64,000 bases of DNA from Sphingomonas sp. So64.6b (GCF_014171475.1 NZ_CP048817.1:124001-188000), one strand, 5' to 3'. Numbered from the stretch's first letter, positions 16,729-26,186 are shown. Made by a program: numbers and translations. Notes: generated from the sequence alone by a model not told the origin.

Positions 16729-16977
16729 TCAGCCCCTTTCCCCCAACCGGGTCGGGGCCGGCGGCGCGGAGGGCATCGGCGGCAAGGCATTGGGATGATA
16801 GATGCCGTCGGCGGTGTAATAACCGTCAATGATGCCGTCGCCGTCACGGTCGGCGGCGGTGCTGCCGGGCACGGCGCCGGGCGGTGGCGGCGGGGCGCTG
16901 GCGACATGTTCCTGCTTGTTGCACGCCGCGAGCGTCAGCGCGCCAAGGCCCGCCAGCATGATGGGTCGAATACGCAT
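16729..16977 (-). CDS. Small lipoprotein with EF-hand-like loop
   Basis: 82 residues. MRIRPIMLAGLGALTLAACNK contains a lipobox (LAAC). A Pro-rich linker leads to ADRDGDGIIDGYYT, a DxDxDG calcium-binding loop of the EF-hand/dockerin type, then another Pro-rich tail. Probably lipid-anchored in the periplasm and able to bind calcium; function unknown. It is 17 bases upstream of the L,D-transpeptidase gene on the same strand, so the two are likely co-transcribed. Confidence 0.75.
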   Translation of the reverse strand: MRIRPIMLAGLGALTLAACNKQEHVASAPPPPPGAVPGSTAADRDGDGIIDGYYTADGIYHPNALPPMPSAPPAPTRLGERG

Positions 16978-17163
16978 ACTTACCTCCCTTTAGAGGAACG
17001 TGCGGAACGTGCCGCACGCCATTGGTCCCCCCCGGGGCAATCATCTGAACCCGCCGCGATGCGCGGGTCATCCGTCCAGCGACGGACGGTGCGGCGCGCG
17101 GGATGGTTAACCGGACCGAGCAGAGTTTCAGGCGTGGACGTTCGCGATTGGCGAACAAGAGGT

Positions 17164-17481
17164 TCAGGCGCGATCGGTCGGCGGGCTATATCGCAGTTCG
17201 CCTCCAGTCTCGGACTGCAAGAAAGATGCGGCTTTCCTAGCCAGTTCTTCGTGTTCCGAGCGTACGACCAAAACCAAAGGTTGAAGCTCGTCTAAAGGAT
17301 GAATATCGACCCGTTGTTCGTACTCGGGCCGGAGCGTGACGGTAAGCTCGGTCCAGCCATCTGCGGGCGGTTGATCGTCGTTGCCATCAGAATCGAAATC
17401 GCTGTCTCGGCCCCAGAGATGCTCAGCGACATCGCCGAAAAACGGTCTCGGACCCGGCGCCACGAGATAGACGGCATGCAT
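17164..17481 (-). CDS. Small acidic hypothetical protein
   Basis: 105 residues, acidic in the first half (GRDSDFDSDGNDDQPPADGW) and with a mixed alpha/beta second half (TELTVTLRPEYEQRV, LQPLVLVVRSEHEELARKA). No signal peptide or membrane segment. A purine-rich AAGGGAGG sits about 14 bases before the ATG. No family recognised. Supported by an intact frame in the expected strand and spacing, but nothing more. Confidence 0.6.
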   Translation of the reverse strand: MHAVYLVAPGPRPFFGDVAEHLWGRDSDFDSDGNDDQPPADGWTELTVTLRPEYEQRVDIHPLDELQPLVLVVRSEHEELARKAASFLQSETGGELRYSPPTDRA

Positions 17482-17523
17482 CAGGGAGCCTCCCTTTAAG
17501 ATCGGAAGAAAACCCGCCCGCGA

Positions 17524-17778
17524 TCAGATCACATATTCGACTGTCGTCATTTGGGTCTGCGCCGCACGAATCGCGCCGCGCTTGGCGACGAGCTGTTCGT
17601 GCAATTCCTTCACTGCATCGCTGCCCGCGGTCTTGAACGCGAAGGGCAGCCAGGCGTGGAGCATGCAGCCAAGCCCGCCGCGCACCATGCGGAAACCGAA
17701 GCGCGATGCGACCCCGAAATGCTCGCCAAAACTCTCACCGACCGACTCCGGATGATCGAGAAACAGGCGGCGAAACAT
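17524..17778 (-). CDS. DUF6356-type small membrane protein
   Basis: 84 residues from MFRRLFLDHPESVGESF, with GAGGAT ahead of the ATG; the frame is open 17 codons further but those residues do not match the family. The opening, with HP-SVGE---EH, then GLGCMLHAWLPFAF as one membrane segment, fits the short DUF6356 proteins found in sphingomonads. Function unknown. Confidence 0.8.
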   Translation of the reverse strand: MFRRLFLDHPESVGESFGEHFGVASRFGFRMVRGGLGCMLHAWLPFAFKTAGSDAVKELHEQLVAKRGAIRAAQTQMTTVEYVI

Positions 17779-17844
17779 GGGCGATCCTCTTCGTTGCAGG
17801 CCAGCGGCCCTATCATAGGCCCCTATCATGGGCGCCGCCGCTTG

Positions 17845-19245
17845 TCAGCCTCTGGCGGCAATTCGCGCCAGCATTTCGGCCGCCAGCTGGCTCAGCGTGT
17901 CGTCGCGTGCGCCCATCACGACGATGCGGTCGCCGGGTCGCGCCTGATCGGTCAGCGCCGCGGCGGCATCGGCGCGATCGGCGATGTGCAGTGCATTTCC
18001 TCCGGCGGCCACGACATCGGCGATGATGTCCGCGCTGGTCACCTCGCGCGAAACCGTACCGCCCTGATAGACCGGGTCGGGCAGCACGAGCAGGTCGTCC
18101 GCGCGGAGTTTTGCCGCAAGCATCGCGACCAGTTCCGACCGCATCACCTTGAGTGGGCCATAGCCGTGCGGCTGGAACAGAATCAGCAATCGCCCGGGAA
18201 AAGCGTGCAGCGTGTCAAGCGTCGCGGCGATCTTGTCCGGGTTATGGCCGAAATCGTCGATGACGCTGACACCGCCCGCTTCGCCGACCAGCTCGAAGCG
18301 GCGTTTGAGACCGGTGAAACCCTCGATCGCGGCGATCGTCTCAGCCAAAGACACGCCGGCGGCTACCGCCGCACCGATCGCCGCCAGCGCGTTCGAGACG
18401 TTATGGCGGCCGGGCACCGACAGCCGCACCTGATGGCGCTCACCGCCGGTGACCAGGTCGAAGCCGATCGCGAACGGCTCGGGCGTGAGCGCCTCGGCGG
18501 TCAATTCGGCGGGCGCCTCGACCGCGAAGGTGGTGATCCGGCCGCGATCCAGTGCGGCGGCAAGCAATGCCGTTTCGGTATCGCCGATATTGACCAAAAC
18601 CGCCCGCGCCTTGCCCGCGAAATCGCCGAACAGCTGGCGCAACTCGTCGAGCGACTTGTGATCGAGCGTGACATTGTTGAGCACCGCGATGTGCGGATGA
18701 TAGAGCGCGATCGATCCGTCGCTTTCGTCGACTTCGCTGACGAACGCCTCCCCGGCGCCAACCAATGCGCTGGCAAAGGGAGCATCGGGGCCGGCGAAAT
18801 TCTTCATCACCGCGCCGTTCATCACCGTCGGGTCGCGGCCGCACGCGTGGAGGATCCAGCCGATCATGCCGGTCACGGTCGATTTGCCGCTGGTTCCCGC
18901 GACGCCGATCGACAGGTCGCTGGCGTTGAACAGGCTGGCGAGCAATTCCGCGCGGCTCATCCGCGTCGCGCCGACGCGGTCGGCCGCGACGATATCGGCG
19001 ACGGTCGATTCAACCGCGGCGGAGGCGACGACGATCTGGTCGGTGCTGGTGATGCCGCTGCCATCCTGTGGGAACAGCGCGACGCCGCGCGCGCGCAAGT
19101 CGGCGAACTTGGTCGGCAAGCGCGCCTGGTCGAGCGTGCGGTCCGATCCGGCGACGCGCGCGCCGCGTCCGGCCAGGATCATCGCCAGCGGCATCATGCC
19201 GCTGCCGCCGATCCCGACGAAGAAGTAGGATTTGCCGTCAGCCAT
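17845..19245 (-). CDS. Mur ligase (MurC/Mpl type)
   Basis: 466-residue ATP-dependent ligase. GIGGSGM (residues 11-17) is the UDP-binding N-domain loop, GTSGKST (117-123) the P-loop, EVDESDGS and [10 protein letters not shown] the Mg/ATP and carbamyl-Lys region, RRFELVG and [10 protein letters not shown] the C-terminal amino-acid domain. MurC adds L-Ala to UDP-MurNAc; Mpl adds a recycled tripeptide. Divergence from an LD-carboxypeptidase gene, whose product makes the tripeptide, favours Mpl-type recycling, but this is inference. The two genes share a 104-base promoter region containing a tandem repeat. Confidence 0.85.
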   Translation of the reverse strand: MADGKSYFFVGIGGSGMMPLAMILAGRGARVAGSDRTLDQARLPTKFADLRARGVALFPQDGSGITSTDQIVVASAAVESTVADIVAADRVGATRMSRAELLASLFNASDLSIGVAGTSGKSTVTGMIGWILHACGRDPTVMNGAVMKNFAGPDAPFASALVGAGEAFVSEVDESDGSIALYHPHIAVLNNVTLDHKSLDELRQLFGDFAGKARAVLVNIGDTETALLAAALDRGRITTFAVEAPAELTAEALTPEPFAIGFDLVTGGERHQVRLSVPGRHNVSNALAAIGAAVAAGVSLAETIAAIEGFTGLKRRFELVGEAGGVSVIDDFGHNPDKIAATLDTLHAFPGRLLILFQPHGYGPLKVMRSELVAMLAAKLRADDLLVLPDPVYQGGTVSREVTSADIIADVVAAGGNALHIADRADAAAALTDQARPGDRIVVMGARDDTLSQLAAEMLARIAARG

Positions 19246-19295
19246 GAGCGCGCGCTATCGCGGCATTTCGGAGCAGGGGCAAGTCGCCCGTTCCT

Positions 19296-19334
19296 CCGGC
19301 TTTGGATTGTACGGGCCGGCTTTGGATTGTACGG
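19296..19334. repeat. Tandem 19-base repeat in divergent promoter
   Basis: CCGGCTTTGGATTGTACGG occurs at 19296-19314 and again, identically, at 19316-19334, period 20. It lies between the Mur ligase and LD-carboxypeptidase genes and ends 15 bases before the carboxypeptidase ATG. A period of about two helical turns fits two regulator sites or a recent slippage duplication. Confidence 0.75.
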
Positions 19335-19349
19335 AAAGGCGTCGAACGA

Positions 19350-20183
19350 ATGCGCATCGGAGTAGTGAGCCCGGCACGGTCGATCGACATCCTGGTCGAG
19401 AACCGCGTCAAGGCGCTGATCGCGCTGACCTTTCCGGAGGTCGATATCGTCTTCCATCCGCAATGTTTCATGGTCGAGGGTCATTTCGCCGGCTCCGATG
19501 CGGTGCGCGCCGCCGCCTTCCTCGAATTCGCCAACGATGCCGGGATCGACGCGATCTGGTTCGCGCGCGGCGGTTATGGATCGAACCGGATCCTCGAGAC
19601 GATCCTGCCGCAGCTCAACGCGGCGGCGAAGCGCAAGACCTATCTCGGTTATTCCGACATGGGTTTCATGCTCGGCGCGCTTTATGCGCGGCGCATCGGC
19701 CGTCCCGCGCACGGCCCGATGCCGAGCGAGGTGGGACGCAAGAACGATGCGGCGCATTGTGTTTCACGGGCGCTCGCCTGGCTGGTCAATGGCGACCGCA
19801 AGTCACTGGAACCGACGATCGACAGCCCGGCGGGGAGCAGGCGTCCGCACGCCGCGTTCAACCTGTCGATCCTGACCTCGCTGATCGGTTCGAAATATCT
19901 GCCCGACCTGACCGATCATGTGCTGATGATCGAGGAAGTGAGCGAACCGCTTTACCGCGTCGATCGCATGCTTTTCACCATGGCGCATGCGACGCAGTTG
20001 AAGGGCATCGCCGGCGTCCGCCTCGGCCAGGTCAACGACGTGATCGACAATGACGTGACCTTCAACGAAACGCCCGAACAGATGATCGTGCGCTGGTGCG
20101 CGGAAATGGGCGTGCCCTATCTCGGCCGCGCGCAGATCGGCCATTATGCCGACAATTGCGTGGTGCCGTTCGGGGTGGCGTGA
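19350..20183 (+). CDS. ldcA: Muramoyltetrapeptide (LD-)carboxypeptidase, S66
   Basis: 277 residues from MRIGVVSPARSID; a start 16 codons earlier would lie inside the tandem repeat. The family motifs IWFARGGYGSNR and GYSDMGFM (nucleophile Ser102), then LMIEEVSEPLYR (Glu) and QIGHYADN (His), give the S66 Ser-Glu-His triad. It removes the terminal D-Ala from murein tetrapeptides in the cytoplasm, supplying tripeptide for re-ligation to UDP-MurNAc, which links it to the divergent Mur ligase. Confidence 0.92.
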   Translation: MRIGVVSPARSIDILVENRVKALIALTFPEVDIVFHPQCFMVEGHFAGSDAVRAAAFLEFANDAGIDAIWFARGGYGSNRILETILPQLNAAAKRKTYLGYSDMGFMLGALYARRIGRPAHGPMPSEVGRKNDAAHCVSRALAWLVNGDRKSLEPTIDSPAGSRRPHAAFNLSILTSLIGSKYLPDLTDHVLMIEEVSEPLYRVDRMLFTMAHATQLKGIAGVRLGQVNDVIDNDVTFNETPEQMIVRWCAEMGVPYLGRAQIGHYADNCVVPFGVA

Positions 20184-20278
20184 GGTTGCGCGTCATCGGA
20201 TAATGCGGGTATCTCGTAACCCGGGATCTGACTGCTGGGGACTGGGCGATAGCGCTGATAATTCTTGCGATCGCAACG

Positions 20279-20581
20279 ATGCAATGCATTGTGGCTGCCC
20301 TGGTGACGGCCCTGCTCCGGCACCTTTTGCCTCGCCATTGGCTGGCGCTGACAATCATATGTTCCGGTCTCCTCACGCCCGCGATCATCATTGCCATCGC
20401 CACCCTGCCGTCATTCTTCTGCGATACCGTCGAGCAGGCTGCCAGCTATGGCTTCATGTTGGCGATGATCGGGCTCATTGCCCTGTATACCGCGCCGCTT
20501 GCATTCCTTGTGAGTTTTGCCCTCATTTTCAGAAGGTTGAAGGCGCGCTCCTCGACCAGTGGAGTCCGGCCTTGGGTATGA
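20279..20581 (+). CDS. Small multi-helix membrane protein, start uncertain
   Basis: About 100 residues from the first ATG, with three hydrophobic segments (TIICSGLLTPAIIIAIATL, GFMLAMIGLIALYTAPLAFL and an N-terminal one). The frame continues upstream without a stop to about 20210, and the codons just before the ATG spell WAIALIILAIAT, which would complete the first membrane helix. No ATG, GTG or TTG is available there, so either a rare start is used or the gene's true 5' end is lost. No family recognised. Confidence 0.45.
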   Translation: MQCIVAALVTALLRHLLPRHWLALTIICSGLLTPAIIIAIATLPSFFCDTVEQAASYGFMLAMIGLIALYTAPLAFLVSFALIFRRLKARSSTSGVRPWV

Positions 20582-20717
20582 CTGGGCGCTCTGATCATCT
20601 GCGCGCGCCATTGCGTTTCGGGCGACAGGCTCGAGTTGACGATCGCCCATGCCAGTCCGACATGAGCCCGATATCCAACGTCGCGCGATCGTCCGCGCAT
20701 TCACATGAGGCATCGAC

Positions 20718-20969
20718 ATGACTCCCGACACCGAGAACCAGTTGGCTACGCTTATCGACTTGACGGGAACGGTGCCGTTGATCGCTCCGCTGCGCGAATG
20801 CGTCAGGCATTTCACCGCATTGAAGATCGAGCATCGCGCCGATGCCCGGATATTGCTCACCCAGCCGGTGGCGCGTGCCGGCCAGAAGACACGGACCTGG
20901 CTGCTCGAGCCGGCCGAGATCGCGGCACTGGCGGCGCGCTTTGCCGATGAAGAGAGCCTTGCCGGATAG
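20718..20969 (+). CDS. Small hypothetical protein
   Basis: 83 residues, MTPDTENQLATLIDLTGT start with GAGG twelve bases upstream. Predominantly charged/helical (LRECVRHFTALKIEHRADAR, EPAEIAALAARFADEES), no signal or membrane segment, no family recognised. Codon use is that of the GC-rich core. It is isolated between a membrane protein and the leftward MocR regulator gene. Confidence 0.6.
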   Translation: MTPDTENQLATLIDLTGTVPLIAPLRECVRHFTALKIEHRADARILLTQPVARAGQKTRTWLLEPAEIAALAARFADEESLAG

Positions 20970-21025
20970 GTATCCACAGGCTTGCCGCGATGTCCGCGGC
21001 CGCAGGTAGCCTTTCACGGGGCGGG

Positions 21026-22498
21026 TTAAAGGACGCGTTCCGCTTCCAGTTCCCACGTCGCCGGATCGGGCAGCCGCGGATGGCGCATGCGCAATTGCGC
21101 GGCGGCCAGCGCCAGACGATCGACCGCACGGTCGAGATCGACTTCCGGTAGCGTGAAGGGCAGGCGGACAAAGCGTTCGAACGCACCATTGACGCCGAAA
21201 CGCGGCCCGGGCGTGATGCGCAGCGAAAGGCTTTGCGCCATGGCCGCCAGCGCCGATGCCTCGGGGCGCGGCATTTCCGCCCACAGCATGAAGCCACCCG
21301 ATGGCACCTGCACATTCCAGTTCGGCAGCACGTCGGCGAGCCGCGCGACCAGATGGTTGCGGCGCGCGCGAATGTCAGCGGTTGTGTCATTTCCCCCGAT
21401 GCTGCCGTCAAGCAGCGCGGCGACCGCGAGCTGGTCCATGATCGGGGTCGCCATGTCGAGCGTCGCGCGGAGGCGACCCAGCGCGACGACCGTCTGCGCA
21501 TCGGCTCGCACCCAGCCGATCCTCAAGCCCCCCCAAAAGCGCTTGCTGACCGATCCGATGCTGATCACCGTGTGGCCGTCCGCGTCATATGCTGCCACGG
21601 GCGACGGGGCCGCCGCGTCGAGCGCGACCGCCGCCATCGTCTCGTCGATCACCAGTGGCGTGTGCGTCGCGTGTGCCGCCCGCACCAACGCGGCGCGCGC
21701 GTCGTTGTCCATGAGGCGGCCGGTGGGATTGTGGAAATCGGCGATGATATAGGCGAAGCGCGGCCCGGTCTGGCGAAAGGCGGCATGGATCGCGTCGATA
21801 TCCCAGCCGGTGGCGGGAAGCCCGACCGGCACCGGGACGCAGTTATGCTGGAGGATCGCGGCGATCGCGTTGTGATAGGTCGGATGGTCGATCACGACGC
21901 GGTCGCCCGGCCCGGCTAACAGATGCAGCAGCAAGGTGAGGGCGTGCTGCGCGCCACTGGTGACGAGGATCTGATCCGGCGTCGTCGGGCAGCCGCGCGC
22001 GACATAGTCCGCCGCGATCGCCAGTCTCAGACGCTCAACGCCGAGCACCTCATAACCAAAGCCCGACAGGAAGGCCGGCATCTGACCCAGTGCCTGTTCG
22101 TAAGCGTGCCAGACGGCCTGCGGAGCGGGCAGCACGGCTTTCGTCCAATCGATGACGTCCGGTCCCGCTTCAGTGAGTATTTCCGCCGGATCGCGTGTCG
22201 CGCCATGTGCTACGATACCCGGCAGGCGTGTGACACTGCCCGATCCCTGTCGGCTCAGCAAAAATCCCTCATCGCGCAACAACTCGAAAGCGGCCGTGAC
22301 GGTGGTGCGGCTCACACCCAATGCCCGCGCCAGATCGCGCTCGCCGCCGATCCGGACGCCAAGACCGATCCGGCCGTCGAGAATCAGCAAACGCAATGCG
22401 CTGGCAAGCTGGCGATAGGCTGGGCCGCCGCCCGCGCTGCCGCGCCATGCGCCAAGCATGCGTACGAGCGAGGCCGGGCTCAGGGTGCTGACGTTCAT
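21026..22498 (-). CDS. MocR-type regulator (GntR HTH + aminotransferase)
   Basis: 490 residues. Residues 25-95 are a GntR winged helix (YRQLASALRLLILDGRIGLG, LARALGVSRTTVTAAFELLR, GSGSVTRLPG); the rest is a fold-type I aminotransferase domain with DHPTYHNAIAA, DFHNPTGRLM and the PLP-Lys motif SVSKRFWGGLRIGW. Such proteins are PLP-sensing regulators rather than enzymes. The start MNVSTLSP is chosen; the frame is open 14 codons earlier but those overlap the promoter. Divergence from a YczE-type gene, 63 bases away, matches the YczR-YczE arrangement, so it probably controls that gene and itself. Confidence 0.9.
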   Translation of the reverse strand: MNVSTLSPASLVRMLGAWRGSAGGGPAYRQLASALRLLILDGRIGLGVRIGGERDLARALGVSRTTVTAAFELLRDEGFLLSRQGSGSVTRLPGIVAHGATRDPAEILTEAGPDVIDWTKAVLPAPQAVWHAYEQALGQMPAFLSGFGYEVLGVERLRLAIAADYVARGCPTTPDQILVTSGAQHALTLLLHLLAGPGDRVVIDHPTYHNAIAAILQHNCVPVPVGLPATGWDIDAIHAAFRQTGPRFAYIIADFHNPTGRLMDNDARAALVRAAHATHTPLVIDETMAAVALDAAAPSPVAAYDADGHTVISIGSVSKRFWGGLRIGWVRADAQTVVALGRLRATLDMATPIMDQLAVAALLDGSIGGNDTTADIRARRNHLVARLADVLPNWNVQVPSGGFMLWAEMPRPEASALAAMAQSLSLRITPGPRFGVNGAFERFVRLPFTLPEVDLDRAVDRLALAAAQLRMRHPRLPDPATWELEAERVL

Positions 22499-22535
22499 GA
22501 GGGCCAATATCTTCGGAATGGACCTTAAAAACAAT

Positions 22536-22554
22536 GCCAATTAATATTATTGGC
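22536..22554. promoter_or_regulatory. Inverted repeat GCCAAT-N7-ATTGGC, MocR operator candidate
   Basis: A 19-base dyad in an AT-rich block lies between the divergent MocR-type gene and the YczE-type gene, ending eight bases before the latter's ATG. The central bases TAATATT include promoter-like sequence, so binding there would affect initiation of the membrane protein gene. Regulator assignment is by position. Confidence 0.55.
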
Positions 22555-22561
22555 TTTTAAT

Positions 22562-23179
22562 ATGATCAGACAACGCCTTGTTCAGCTCTTTTGGGGCCTT
22601 TCGCTTTATGGCTTCTCCATGGCACTCATGCTGCGTGCAAATCTGGGGCTCGATCCTTGGGACGTGCTGCATCAGGGACTGGCGCCGCGCATCGGGCTCA
22701 GCTTCGGCATGACGGTCAATCTACTCGGTCTGATCGTGTTGCTACTGTGGATTCCATTGCGACAGCGCCCCGGCATCGGCACCATCCTCAATATCATCAT
22801 CATCGGCACGGTGGTCGATTTGTCGCTCCCGATCCTGCCCGCGCCGGATGGATACCCCTTGCGCTTCGCCTTTCTGATCGCGGGGATCGCGCTGAACGGT
22901 ATCGCGGGGGGCGCCTATATCGGCGCGGGCCTTGGCGCCGGACCGCGCGACGGCCTGATGACCGGTATAGCGGGCCGGACCGGCTGGCCGATCAAACTCG
23001 TGCGTACGGCGATCGAGCTGAGTGTTCTGGCCGCGGGCTGGGCGATGGGCGGCACCGTTGGCGTGGGCACGATTCTTTACGCGCTGACCATCGGCTGGGT
23101 GGTGCATTACTCGATCCCATTCTTCACTTTGGGCCGTAAGGACCCTGTTCCCGAACGAGCCGTTCCCGCAAATCTGTAG
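22562..23179 (+). CDS. YczE-type inner-membrane protein
   Basis: 205 residues starting MIRQRLVQLFWGLSLYGFSM; an upstream in-frame TTG is possible, but neither start has a strong ribosome site. Five or six membrane segments with LRANLGLDPWDVLHQGLA and GAGLGAGPRDGLMTGIA, the duplicated NLGLDPWDV / GAGPRDGL signature of the YczE/YyaS/YitT group. Transport substrate unknown. Divergent from a MocR-type regulator, the usual partner. Confidence 0.88.
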   Translation: MIRQRLVQLFWGLSLYGFSMALMLRANLGLDPWDVLHQGLAPRIGLSFGMTVNLLGLIVLLLWIPLRQRPGIGTILNIIIIGTVVDLSLPILPAPDGYPLRFAFLIAGIALNGIAGGAYIGAGLGAGPRDGLMTGIAGRTGWPIKLVRTAIELSVLAAGWAMGGTVGVGTILYALTIGWVVHYSIPFFTLGRKDPVPERAVPANL

Positions 23180-23321
23180 CGCGGGCGACAGCGGCCGACG
23201 TCGTCGCCCGGAGGCGTGCCGCTTCGTGCCGCGCCGCGCGGTGGACTTGCCGGAATAATCGCGCCTCGACCTGTCTTCGCGCATGCGCCATATTTGGCGC
23301 CGCACGGGGTAGGGGACGGAC

Positions 23322-26186
23322 ATGATTTTCACGGTGGCGATCATCGGAGCCATCGCGGGATGGATCTTTGCCGAACTGGAAACCTATGGCCTGGTGATCG
23401 GTGGCATGATCGGGGCGCTGGCCGGTCTCGCCATGCGTTTCGCGGTGCGCCACGAAATCGCCAAGGCCACAGCCGGCCTCCATATGCAGATCGATGTGCT
23501 GCGCGCCGCTGTGAAAGACGCGTCCGCGCCGAATGTTCGTCCTGACCCGACAGCGGCGGCCGAGCCCGTCGCCACGCCCAGCCAGCGTCCCGTGGCCGCA
23601 GCCACCGCGGCACCTCCGGCGGTTCGCGCCCGGTCACAGGTCACGTCGCCCGCTTATTCGCCGCCGCCGCGCGTGCAAACTCCGGCGGCGCCTGATCCGG
23701 TCAGCGAGATGGCGGGCAAGGTCGTTGCGGCGATCCGCAACTGGCTGTTCGGCGGCAACACGATCGTGCGCGTCGGGCTGGTAATCCTGTTCGTCGGGCT
23801 GTCGTTCCTGGCCAGTTACGCCGCGTCGGTCGGGCTGTTCCCGATCGAACTGCGCCTCGCGCTCATCGCCATCGCGGGCATGGCCTTGCTGGTGGTCGGT
23901 TTCCAGACGCGCGTGAAGCGCCCCGAATTCGGCCTCACGCTGCAGGGCGGTGGTGTCGCGACGCTCTATCTCACGCTGTTCGCCGCGGCGCGGCTGTTCG
24001 ATGTCGTGCCGGCGATCGCCGCGTTCGTGCTGATGATTCTGGTCTGTGCGCTCGGCTGCGCGCTGGCGTTGCTGCAACGGTCGCAGCCGATGGCGATGAC
24101 TTCCTTCGCCGGCGGCTTTGCGGTTCCGCTGCTACTGAGCACCGGCGGCGGCAACATCGCGGCGGTGTTCGCTTATTATACCGTGCTCAACCTCGCCATC
24201 CTGTTCATCGCGCAGCGCCAGTCATGGCGCGGGTTGAACCTGATCGGATTCTTCGCGACCTTTGGCATCACCTCGGTCTGGATGGCGATGAGCTATCAGC
24301 CGACCGACTATCCCGCGGCGCAGGCGTTCGTCATCGTGTCGGTGCTGATCTACCTCGCGACGGCGGTGCTTTACACACGCGGCACGCCGGGGCGGCTGGG
24401 CAATATGGTCGATACGACCTTGCTGTTCGGGCCGGCTCTGGCCGGTTTCGGGCTGCAGGTCGCATTGGTCCATGATCGCCCGTTCGGCAGCGCCTTTGCC
24501 GCGCTTGGCTTCGCCCTGATGTATCTCGGTGTCGCGGCGTTCACCTTGCGCTATCGCCGCGAAAGCTTCCGCGTGATGAACGAGGCGATGCTGGCGATCG
24601 GCATCGGTTTCGTCACGCTTGCCGTGCCGCTTGCGCTTGGCGCGACCTGGACCTCGGCGGTGTGGGCGCTGGAGGGCGCGGGCGCGTTCTGGGTCGGCAT
24701 GCGCCAGGCGCGGTGGATGCCGCGGCTGTTCGGTCTGTTGCTGCAATTGGCGGCGGCTTTCGCTTATGTGATCGGCAGCGGCGAGAATATCTCGGCGCTG
24801 CCGATCGCCAATCCGGCGGTTGTCGGGGCGATGCTGATCGCGCTGTCGGCGCTGGTCACCGCCTGGTGGCTGCGCAAACCGCTGGCGCATAGCGGGTCCT
24901 GGTTCGCCGAGCGCTATGCACCGGCCGAGGCGGCACTTGGCGTACCGGTATTCCTGTTCGGTTTCGCTTTCTGGTGGGCAGCGTGGATCTTCGAAATCAC
25001 ACGCGCGCTGCCGCCGGTTGTACGCAGCGGGCTGCCGCCGGAGCATGTCTTCGACCTTGCGATACGTTTTCTGCTGGTCATGCTGGCCTATGTGCTCAGC
25101 GCGTTCGGAGCGCAGGCGGTCGCGCGGCGCACCGGCTGGTCGGTCGCCGCATGGCCGTCGCGCGCCAGCCTGATCGTGCTGGCGCTGGCCTTTTTCGCAC
25201 AGGTCGGATCGGGCGGGCACGTTCTCGACACACCGGGCTGGGCGATCTGGATCGTGGCAGCGGCGATCCATCTGCGCATGCTGTATCTGAACGATGCGAC
25301 CGATGCGACTGAAGCCCCTGGGCTTCGGTCATTGCTGGGCGCGACGCATGTCGGCGGCGTGTGGCTGGCGACACTGATGCTTGCCGATTGCCTGTGGCTC
25401 GGTGTTGACCATGCCGATTTGTGGGACACGTCCTGGGCCGGCCTCACTTTCCAGGCGAGCGTGCTGGCGGTGCTGGTCCTGCTCACAGCATGGGCGGGGC
25501 GGAGCCTGAAGGCACAAGCCAAGCGCTGGCCGCTCGACCGGCACGCCGTCGCATATGCCTGGTATGCGGCATTGCCGATCGCGGCACTGGCCTTTTTCGG
25601 TGCGCTCGCCACCGCGACGATCGCGTCGGGCCGGACCGATCCCTTGCCCTATCTGCCACTGCTCAACCCGGTCGATTTGACGCTCGCTTTGTCGCTCGCC
25701 GCGCTGGAGCTGTGGCGTCGCGCGATCGTGGCGGCAAACCCGGCCGTGCCGGGTTCGACCGCGCTCGGCGAAACGCCGGCGCTGGCGGCACTGGCGGGGC
25801 TCGCCTTCATCATGGTCAATACGGTGTGGATGCGCGCCGCGCATCACCTGCTCGGCATCGAGTGGAATCCGGAAGCACTGCTCGCCAGCGTCGTCGTGCA
25901 AACCGGCATCGCCATATTGTGGACGGTGCTTGCGCTCGGATTGATGATCGCGGCGCATCGGCGCGGGCAGCGCAAGATGTGGCTGGTCGGTGCCGGGCTG
26001 CTCGGGCTGACCGTGGTCAAATTGCTGCTGGTCGATCTCAACGCGGCGGGTGGCGGCGCGCGTATCATCGCCTTTATCGTCGTCGGCGTGTTGATGCTGG
26101 TGGTCGGTTATATGGCACCATTGCCGCCAAGGGCGTCCGAGGCGCCAGCCCCCGGCGATGCCCAACAAGCGGGAGCAGCGACATGA
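23322..26186 (+). CDS. DUF2339 multi-spanning membrane protein
   Basis: 954 residues with an N-terminal membrane segment (MIFTVAIIGAIAGWIFAEL), a short soluble Pro/Ala-rich linker (residues 65-130), then more than twenty hydrophobic helices to the C-terminus. The segment GGNTIVRVGLVILFVGLSFL after the linker is the start of the DUF2339 domain. Function unknown; an envelope role is likely from topology. GGGGACGG precedes the ATG. The stop overlaps the ATG of the DUF3999 gene (ATGA), a pairing seen widely for these two families. Confidence 0.92.
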   Translation: MIFTVAIIGAIAGWIFAELETYGLVIGGMIGALAGLAMRFAVRHEIAKATAGLHMQIDVLRAAVKDASAPNVRPDPTAAAEPVATPSQRPVAAATAAPPAVRARSQVTSPAYSPPPRVQTPAAPDPVSEMAGKVVAAIRNWLFGGNTIVRVGLVILFVGLSFLASYAASVGLFPIELRLALIAIAGMALLVVGFQTRVKRPEFGLTLQGGGVATLYLTLFAAARLFDVVPAIAAFVLMILVCALGCALALLQRSQPMAMTSFAGGFAVPLLLSTGGGNIAAVFAYYTVLNLAILFIAQRQSWRGLNLIGFFATFGITSVWMAMSYQPTDYPAAQAFVIVSVLIYLATAVLYTRGTPGRLGNMVDTTLLFGPALAGFGLQVALVHDRPFGSAFAALGFALMYLGVAAFTLRYRRESFRVMNEAMLAIGIGFVTLAVPLALGATWTSAVWALEGAGAFWVGMRQARWMPRLFGLLLQLAAAFAYVIGSGENISALPIANPAVVGAMLIALSALVTAWWLRKPLAHSGSWFAERYAPAEAALGVPVFLFGFAFWWAAWIFEITRALPPVVRSGLPPEHVFDLAIRFLLVMLAYVLSAFGAQAVARRTGWSVAAWPSRASLIVLALAFFAQVGSGGHVLDTPGWAIWIVAAAIHLRMLYLNDATDATEAPGLRSLLGATHVGGVWLATLMLADCLWLGVDHADLWDTSWAGLTFQASVLAVLVLLTAWAGRSLKAQAKRWPLDRHAVAYAWYAALPIAALAFFGALATATIASGRTDPLPYLPLLNPVDLTLALSLAALELWRRAIVAANPAVPGSTALGETPALAALAGLAFIMVNTVWMRAAHHLLGIEWNPEALLASVVVQTGIAILWTVLALGLMIAAHRRGQRKMWLVGAGLLGLTVVKLLLVDLNAAGGGARIIAFIVVGVLMLVVGYMAPLPPRASEAPAPGDAQQAGAAT

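Noticed and set aside
17551..19365. A 604-codon open frame antisense to the Mur ligase gene
   Set aside because: Shadow of a clear Mur ligase; the translation is low-complexity His/Arg/Gly-rich.
25421..26182. Upstream extension of the DUF3999 frame
   Set aside because: It runs through the DUF2339 gene out of frame; the signal peptide at 26183 and the ATGA overlap give the true start.
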